DNA of 64,000 nucleotides from Siphonodentalium dalli (Eukaryota; Mollusca; Scaphopoda; Gadilida; Siphonodentaliidae). The stretch is from NCBI GenBank assembly GCA_032622095.1, contig CP136061.1, positions 262,480,077-262,544,076 of the forward strand. The letters run 5' to 3'. The notes under the pieces are model-generated. The model did no database searches and was not told where the DNA came from. It saw nothing but the letters and a program-made list of their open reading frames with translations. Positions within the stretch are counted from its first letter, which is position 1. Each line of letters begins with the position of its first letter. A program made the translations under genes and the position numbers. Below, piece by piece: positions 57,211 to 64,000 of the stretch.

Positions 57211-57322
57211 GGACGTTTCGTATCTTGGTCGTTTCGTACAAAGACGTTTCGCACACGTTGGTCGATTCGTACCAATATTTTGGTTGTTTCGTACCAATCA
57301 TTTTGATCGGTCCGTACCATCG
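57211..57322. repeat. Short tandem repeat GTTTCGTACCAA, about five units
   Basis: Variants of TTGGTCGTTTCGTACCAATA recur about every 24 bases. Confidence 0.75.
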
Positions 57323-58509
57323 GACAAAAATATTTTCTATCGTAAAATTGTATTATCTGTCGTCTGCTTATTTTTTCTGAAAACCCCTATGTCAAAAGAA
57401 TTTGCTATAAATTTGTTCTTTCGTCAGCTATATATTAAGGTTTCTTGTTTCTGAAACAACGATAGCGTCTATCATCATGAACAAATGAGTCACTGGCTCA
57501 CTGCCAATAGATTTATTTCGAATATTTGGGCAAACTATACGAAGTGTTTATATATGACTAGAATTCCAATGGTGATTATTGGTGAAATTTGATACTGCAT
57601 TCTGTAAAATTGAATTTTTCAGGGATTGGAAGGGACTAGTTCCCCACGAATGGCGTCAATGATCAGTTAATATGAACTATACAAAATCAAGTCACAATTC
57701 TCAACCAGTTACATACAGCAGAATATGATCTTAGATATTAGTGAAAAACGGATAGGTTGTACACAGGCTGCAATCGATACAATCCGGTTCCGCTTTTGAT
57801 GTCTGGTTCGACGTTTTGTAACCAGAAAATTTAAAGTGGCGACTCGGTTTTCTGTTGATTACTAGTTAAGTGTCGGTATCTATATCATTGTATGCAGCTT
57901 ATCAGTTCGTTTTGTTAATCATGCATATCATATGATATTCCAATTGTTGAAAAATGAGGAGAAGAACACGAATAAAGCTGCAATGCATTTTTTTAGCCTG
58001 TATGGTGCATACTGCGGACACAGTAAACGTATTATATATGTAATATATCTTATCATGCCATCACACAACATCCTGTTCATTCAAAGTTACTCAACGGGCT
58101 TCATTTTTCGCTTTATAAAAGTTGTAAATTGCGATTCGCGTGATACAATAAAAAAATACAACGCCCCGCACTCGCTAACAATTAGCACAAACAAAGTTTT
58201 TTATCGCAAAATCTCGCAATTTTATGAGGAAAATAACTATTATCATGTTAATATTTAGATGTAAAATGACACGGGCTATTAATTTATTAAATCACATAAT
58301 TGAATATGAGACTTTTTTTTTTACAAGTTTTTCATCAACAAGCTTATCCTGATGCATGCACCCAGTAAAATTGTGCAGCTTATTATACTATTGCTAAATT
58401 GTCTGACAATCCGATCATTGTTGGTGTATTCTCGTGACGAAAAACCATTCCAACTGATGCGCCAAAAATCGGATTCAGTAATTTGTCAATTCTTGAGAAA
58501 GAAAACAAG
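57323..58509. other. Spacer, one dispersed repeat fragment
   Basis: 57680-57750 matches 41439-41500. The open frame at 57932-58258 has no domain. Confidence 0.45.
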
Positions 58510-58510
58510 A

Positions 58511-58744
58511 CATTCGAAAACAGCATTATAAATTATGTTGTGCTATCGATAACCGGACGATATAATGCCGAACCGGACAGAAGAAATACATTCGAAAACA
58601 GCATTATAAATTATGTTGCGCTATCGATAACCGGACGATATAATGCCGAACCGGACAGAAGAAATACATTCGAAAACAGCATTATAAATTATGTTGCGCT
58701 ATCGATAACCGGACGATATAATGCCGAACCGGACAGAAGAAAGA
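58511..58744. repeat. 78-bp tandem repeat, three copies
   Basis: CATTCGAAAACAGCATTATA starts at 58511, 58589 and 58667. The copies are almost identical. The period is a multiple of three, so the 131-residue frame at 58483-58878 is probably an artefact. Confidence 0.9.
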
Positions 58745-59103
58745 CGTCTCGTCATGACGCCACATCGCGTAGTTCTCCAAAATGGGCTCAAACATCGGTA
58801 TATATACGTGTGGCATATATCTCATATTGTTATATATGTATATGTATTGTTCGGTTAGGTTGTTGGACGTACAACTAAACTTAAACGAAAGAGATGTAAT
58901 TAGCTGAATCACTTGAGAATTTTCGTGTCGCGTTAGAAGAAAGTCGTCACGTGATGACGTGACGTCACACGATTCATGTGCATTATATTTTTTAAACAAT
59001 ATTATACTGACATCTAAAACATATTGCTATCTTCATCCCATTTTCCTCTCTTCTGAATGGCTGAGGTTGCGTCACTTGGCGGGGCCGTAAATCACTTGTA
59101 AAC
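58745..59103. other. Spacer, nothing recognised
   Basis: It contains a GTCACGTGATGACGTGACGTCAC run near 58946, a self-complementary stretch, and no gene. Confidence 0.4.
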
Positions 59104-59755
59104 GCCACCGGTGTATACTGTTCTACCAATTTTAGAAATCTGTGGTCTCATGGGGATTTTATAAATAGATAATTGTTTTTTTTCTCGGTTATTTTGGGAC
59201 GCGTTAACGTTGTACTGCGACCCCGAGTCCGATAAAAGCTGTAGTTGGAATGTCCAAGTTCGTGAAAGTTCTACTGACTATGCCGATGATTTGAGAAGCT
59301 TTATTGTTTTAGGATATTGTAGGAAGGCTAATCTGGCCGTGTCAAATTGAGCTATGGGATATATCGCAGGACAACACATTTCGGGTTTTCGTTGGGTGTG
59401 TATTCGCTGGATGTCTTATAGTTGCAGTGTGTAACTATTATGACCCCGTTAATTGCGTTCGATGTTTAGGTATGAACAATGGCTGGGTCATGCATGCACA
59501 CTTGAAGATTTTATGGCGGGAACACAATTTTTGATCCGCATTTAGAAGCTTTCTGGTTTGGTGAATGAAAAACCTGCAGTAATAAGCCGTAGTTTTTTTT
59601 AATAATCTGAAGGATTAGTTGTTTTAACTGAATTCTGAGGCGGTGCATTAATGTAACCAATATATTTTATATTATAATTTATATTTATGGCTAATAATAT
59701 GATCTTGTGGGGGGGGGGGGGGGGGGCGTTACCAATTCTGACTATGGTTTTCTTG
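59104..59755. repeat. Dispersed repeat X, copy 2 (inverted)
   Basis: It is the inverse complement of 2583-3219 from GCCACCGGTGTATAC to CTATGGTTTTCTTG. A poly-G tract (about 59708-59726) interrupts the right part, where copy 1 simply has CACC. Confidence 0.75.
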
Positions 59756-59783
59756 TTACCCTTGATGGTAACTCAAGGGTAAC
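59755..59783. repeat. Perfect 11-base-arm hairpin
   Basis: GTTACCCTTGA and TCAAGGGTAAC around a seven-base loop, at the edge of repeat X. There is no T run after it and no gene it would serve, so it is noted only as structure. Confidence 0.7.
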
Positions 59784-61046
59784 ATTTCGACAGAAACTGT
59801 TGTTAATAGATCTACGAAGAACTCAACGCGCAGAGAATACATCATAGCTTAATTTCCGAAAACACGCATTTTATAAACCCCACTGTTTCATAACACCCGC
59901 GAACTGTGGTGTTTGCTAATTTGCATAATTGTTGTCTTTAATTTGCAATTAAAGCACGCTATGTATAAATGATGTTATCATGGACATAAATTCCTTATAA
60001 GGTGTAATGTTCCTAGTTATATCAATAATGAATACCGTGGAACAAATAGATAAACATTATTAAGCAGTTGGTATGTACTGTAGACAATTGCACACAAGGT
60101 GTACATACGTCACAAATACGTTCTGTACTAAGCTCTAAATATCAAATAGCCACTCTTTACTATTTATCAATCAACAATTTTCTCATTTAATTTTCTTCGG
60201 AAATACATTCCTCCGACTTCACAGGAATATACCCTTATGTTGCGTAACAGTCTGTAACAGTTGTCAATTTCTTTTGGCACCACTACAACGTGTAAGTTTC
60301 ACATTTTAGCGCTATCGAAATTAACACGTCTATCCAGCTGGTCTATCCGCGTCTTTACGCTCATTTAAAACGACACGGAACATTTCGCCGCATGGTTACT
60401 CTACTTCGAAATTGCTTTACTCCTCCTTCCGTGAACCGATTCTCACCATGCGACCAGCAAACTAACCAGATAATAGCTCCGCAAATGCTGGGTGTATCAA
60501 TTGATCTAAAATGTGAACGTTTTATTTTCTAAAAAGCGAGGATTCCAACATAAAATTAACTCTTCGAGTTGGATTAATGAATATACGGATTGCTACTCCA
60601 CACCTTTGACCTGTAGCACCAAAACCACGCACGGAACAGGACCTGTAGATCCAATATGGTCCCGATTTAGTGACAGGGCGTATAAGCTTTTCGGTAACTA
60701 ATATAGTCACAATTATTCCATCTTTAGTGCGACACTCGTGTTTTCCCAGCCTAACTATATAATTCCTTTTAAGGATGACCCCGTCGCCGGGGTGGTTAGG
60801 TCGTGGATAAGATCATCACAGTTGTTGGCGCGGGTTGACGAGGTTGGCGCGGGTTCGAACCCCGGCATGGATGAAAATCGGGACCGATTTTCAAGCTTGA
60901 TTTGGTTTAAGGGACATCTCGATGTACCATTCCATTCTGATCGACACATGGCCATTTCGATAAGATATGAGAATTTGTTCACGCTCACTGAGTTAAGCAA
61001 ATATGAAGCAATGAACACTCGTACTGAGTGTCTCCATAACTCTGAC
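59784..61046. other. Spacer with a tRNA-like box
   Basis: At 60835-60860 GCGGGTTCGAACCCCGGC resembles a T-arm/B-box, and GGGGTGGTTAGGTCGTGG about 50 bases upstream resembles an A-box. The T-stem has a mismatch and no acceptor stem pairs, so it is not a working tRNA gene. It may be a tRNA-derived SINE fragment. Confidence 0.3.
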
Positions 61047-61211
61047 ATATAAGGATTAACTGTCATGTGGACTGTTTTTATGGAGATGTAACCGTGAGGT
61101 AAGTGGATATAACTTGTGTAATACCCGAAGGGTTTTACATACAAGTTATGACCACTTACCTCACGGTTACATCTCCATAAAAACAGTCCACATGACAGTT
61201 AATCCTTATAT
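61047..61211. repeat. 165-base near-perfect palindrome (foldback MITE)
   Basis: ATATAAGGATTAACTGTCAT mirrors ATGACAGTTAATCCTTATAT. The arms of about 70 bases flank a loop with GTAATACCCGAAGGGTTTTAC. TA borders are possible but cannot be separated from the AT-rich context. Confidence 0.85.
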
Positions 61212-62922
61212 TTATATACATTTAGCGAAAAAGCCACTTTTGTAAATGTATTTAAATCGAAAAGTGTATCGGGACAAAAACAGCCCAAAATACCCAATAG
61301 CACCCTTGGCAAAAGTTAATAGGAACAATTTCTCTTCATATTGAAACCCGATGATGTATTAAGTCAATCCTGCGCGAGTCCAAATGCGCCCAAAACATTA
61401 CGCGTTCGTCTTTCCAAACCCAATGACGTATCGATGGTGTTATGAGCTTGGTGTTGCGCATTCACCGAGAAATAACTGCAACTAGCCACGTGGGCGCCGA
61501 CCAATCAGAATGCTGGATTTAGTGATGACAACACTTAATTAGTATGTAAATATATATAATTGACACCACCGCGGACCATCTGGGTTCAAATGAGTTGGGA
61601 TCTATGAAGTGAGATAGTGGCATTTACAACTTTACAATGCTTGGGTACACGATTTCCAGCATTTTTGGTCAACCTGGGACGGGGTACTGTACTTCAAATC
61701 TTAGTTGGTGGACCCAACTATTCAAACAGAGCTAAACGCTCGAGTTTGTGGAGCTTTGCTCTGATTATAAACGTCAGTTTTACGGACTATTCAAATTTAT
61801 GCTGAGCCATTACCTTTGGAATAGATCATCCCATCAAGCATGTTTTAATTTCGACAGAAATAGTAGGTGTAATCATATGTCTGTACTTGAGAGCTTCTTT
61901 GTAAAACTTGTCATTGAGTTATTCCCCTTGGTTTGCACACACAAAACATTCAATTTTACCCATTTTTTTTTACTCAAATTGACCATTTTCAACCCAAAAA
62001 CCGACCATGACAGAGCGAATGTCAGTAAATAAGCTTCTTCCACCTGATAGATCTATGTTAGAGCTGAGAAATATTTGAAATAGAAAAGAAAAAAAGTTAT
62101 GGTATCAATTTGAAAAAAAACTGTCGTGCAAGCCCAGATGGCAGAATTCAATGGAGAGAAATCAGGCTATTTTCCTGCAACCAATAACACAGAGTTGGCA
62201 TTCACTGAATACGAAAATCCTATTGCGTATCCAAATTTTTCACTTTTTTGTGAACCTACGCAGTTTTGTAAAATAATTAACACAGGCTACACTGGGTGTT
62301 ATGCCCCCCAGATGCTTATTTTTCTATTTTTCAGACCCCCCCCACAACCCGATAAATCGTCTACTGCTACCTGAAATCTAATTTAATTTACATATACATG
62401 TAAAAAGATATCCAAATAAAAAACAAATTGAGGAGGGGACTAAAATAGGGTCGGGGAGGGGGTGTAAATCTAGCATTTCTTTATATTGACCTTATACACG
62501 GACAAGTTGGAGCATATGAATAGGATTCCTATAGCTGGCTGACAAAGGACAAGTATGCCCCCTGTGCCCTCATTGGTTGATGGCATGGATGGCACATGCC
62601 CCCACGCCCCTGATTGTAGATATATGATATACCTACTATTCCGAGACAGTAAGCTGAGGCATGTTCAATCCTTGACTTACATAGGTACGCTGCAGGTCGA
62701 TGTTACATAATGCGTGCTAATTAAATCCAGTCAATATACCTATTTCAGTTTGCCATTTGTTGCTTTACCAGATACAATCAATTGATCGACAGGTCATGGG
62801 AGTACACATCTTTAAATAACAAGGCCAGTTCCATTCAGACCACATAATAGTTTATAATATTTTAATTATCGGCACTATCACACTTTATAAATTAGTTATG
62901 ACAGTATGGGATCTCCCAATGG
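61212..62922. other. Spacer, no gene recognised
   Basis: Several frames under 95 residues, a poly-C stretch near 62336-62343 and repeat-like CATGCCCCCACGCCCCTG near 62597. Nothing coding is supported. Confidence 0.45.
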
Positions 62923-63042
62923 TAACTCATAATAGCATTGATATAGTGCACACAACTCATAATAGCATTGATATAGTGCACACAACTCATAATAGCATTG
63001 ATATAGTGCACACAACTCATAATAGCATTGATATAGAGCACA
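62923..63042. repeat. 30-bp tandem repeat, four copies
   Basis: AACTCATAATAGCATTGATA plus TAGTGCACAC at an exact 30-base period. Confidence 0.9.
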
Positions 63043-63049
63043 CTGATAC

Positions 63050-63380
63050 AAATTTTCAGCTGACACATTTTGGTATATATGAACTTTTTGTACTTCAGGA
63101 TTAATCGGTACTGCTGGGGAAGGGGGTGGTCAGGAAAAAATTCCAGGATACAAGTTTTTTTGTTGTTGAAGACCCACCACCCCGGGTCTGGGAATGTAAA
63201 AGTTTGTTCTCGTCAAATTTTCAGCTGACACATTTTGGTATATATGAACTTTTTGTACTTCAGGATTAATCGGTACTGCTGTGGACGGGGGTGGTCAGGA
63301 AAAAATTCCAGGATACAAGTTTTTTTGTTGTTGAAGACCCACCACCCCGGGTCTGGGAATGTAAAAGTTTGTTCTCGTCA
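63050..63380. repeat. 165-base tandem duplication
   Basis: AAATTTTCAGCTGACACATT starts at 63050 and 63215. The copies differ by only a few bases (GGGGAAGGGGG against GTGGACGGGGG). Confidence 0.9.
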
Positions 63381-63396
63381 AATCTGGGAACACCCC

Positions 63397-64000
63397 AAAG
63401 TGAGACTGTAGCTCAACTTGGAGAAGGGGTAATGTTATACATAACAGCCATAATGAATGCGGAAAGTTTAACCCTTTACCCAACAGAACGGCCCTGTGCC
63501 AATGCATTCTCTTATATATGCGAGTCGACCATAGGTCGCCTCGCATATATAAGAGAATGCATTGGCTTAACACATTAAAAATTATAAAATTGTTAAATGT
63601 AAGAAAAAATGGCAAAAAGTTTAGGCCAATGCATTCTCTTATATATGCGAGGTGACCTATGGTCGACTCGCATATATAAGAGAATGCATTGGCACAGGGC
63701 ATAACTGTAACCATCACAATGTGGTCAATGAGCCGGTTCCAATGATATCCATATTTGTATGGTTTTATTGAGACAGACCCAAGATATTTTAGGCTGTTGC
63801 AGCTTTATTTGGCCGTTTTTGGCCGGTTTGTTGGGTAAAGGGTTAAATGTCATAATAATTAATACCAGAGGTCAACTTGAAGAGCCCAGATGGAGTTTGG
63901 GATCAATTGAATAAAAAATGTTGGCTGTAAAGGGCATGCCAAAGTATTTAGTGATGCAAAAGAGTATAATCCAAGATGGATGCCAGCAGCCATATTTTTG
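63397..64000 (+). mobile_element. Satellite-bearing element T, copy 4, interrupted and cut by the window end
   Basis: GACTGTAGCTCAACTTGGAG matches the 5' region of T. A TTAA MITE (63468-63846) follows, and then T sequence resumes (AATGTCATAATAATTAATAC ... GTATAATCCAAGATGGATGC). It continues beyond the window. Confidence 0.65.
63468..63846. mobile_element. TTAA-flanked MITE (piggyBac-like), copy 3, nested in T
   Basis: TTAACCCTTTACCCAACA to TTGTTGGGTAAAGGGTTAA with two hairpins, as in copies 1 and 2. It lies where T copies elsewhere read GGAAAGTTGAATGTC, giving GGAAAGTTTAA...TTAAATGTC here. Confidence 0.8.

Noticed and set aside
58483-58878. 131-residue open frame
   Set aside because: Most of it is a 78-base tandem repeat and the rest has no domain.
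60835-60860. tRNA gene
   Set aside because: The T-loop motif is present, but acceptor and anticodon stems do not pair.
63295-63717. 140-residue minus-strand frame
   Set aside because: It spans a MITE hairpin, a T fragment and a 165-base duplication.

Overview
This window looks like nuclear DNA from an animal, most likely a marine invertebrate. A lophotrochozoan such as a bivalve is my best guess, but the sequence does not settle it. The support is very low gene density, one intron-flanked exon of a TRIM/NHL-like protein, and a landscape of non-autonomous DNA transposons, foldback elements and a ~160-bp satellite carried inside mobile units. There are no bacterial operons, no rRNA and no convincing tRNA. 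Most long open frames are by-products of tandem repeats whose period is a multiple of three.

The only confident coding region is 55801-56697 (+), a six-bladed beta-propeller of NHL/TRIM type. It sits just after a splice acceptor and is followed by a poly(A) signal. Other coding traces are decayed: a hAT transposase N-terminus with a BED zinc finger (6419-6777, -), two remnants of one family with a nuclease-like GCD motif and a C-terminal cysteine cluster (23632-24041 and 36867-37339, both +), and a short unassigned exon-like frame (13227-13368, +).

Layout. 0-2.1 kb: foldback elements with a TTAA-flanked MITE nested in one of them. 2.6-4.2 kb: a dispersed repeat, then a Tc1/mariner-type palindromic MITE inserted in another TTAACCC repeat. 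4.4-7.1 kb: a hAT relic interrupted by an element whose ends are arrays of the 16-bp palindrome TTGGACTTAAGTCCAA. 7.2-8.8 kb: a 51-bp minisatellite and a truncated satellite-bearing element (T). 8.8-14.8 kb: arrays of CTTAAG-centred palindromes around a 4.3-kb element with terminal inverted repeats. 15.7-20.4 kb: a 4.75-kb element with a 6-bp target duplication containing two further elements. 21-24.8 kb: MITEs, foldbacks, a trinucleotide array and a pseudogene. 25.0-36.8 kb: an 11.8-kb palindrome with a 127-bp hairpin at its tip, each arm carrying one T element at a different position. 38-40.3 kb: MITEs and a foldback with one arm expanded into a 30-bp minisatellite. 41.8-48.4 kb: two inverted TTAA-flanked elements, the second abutting a 3.3-kb near-perfect palindrome. 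51.8-54.2 kb: a TTAA-flanked element. 55.3-57.3 kb: the gene and its repeat-rich flanks. 57.3-64 kb: minisatellites, a second copy of the 2.6-kb repeat, hairpins, and a T element interrupted by a TTAA MITE.

The parts work as a nested transposon record rather than a pathway. In several places a second copy in the same window gives the uninterrupted site, so insertion order and target preference can be read directly.
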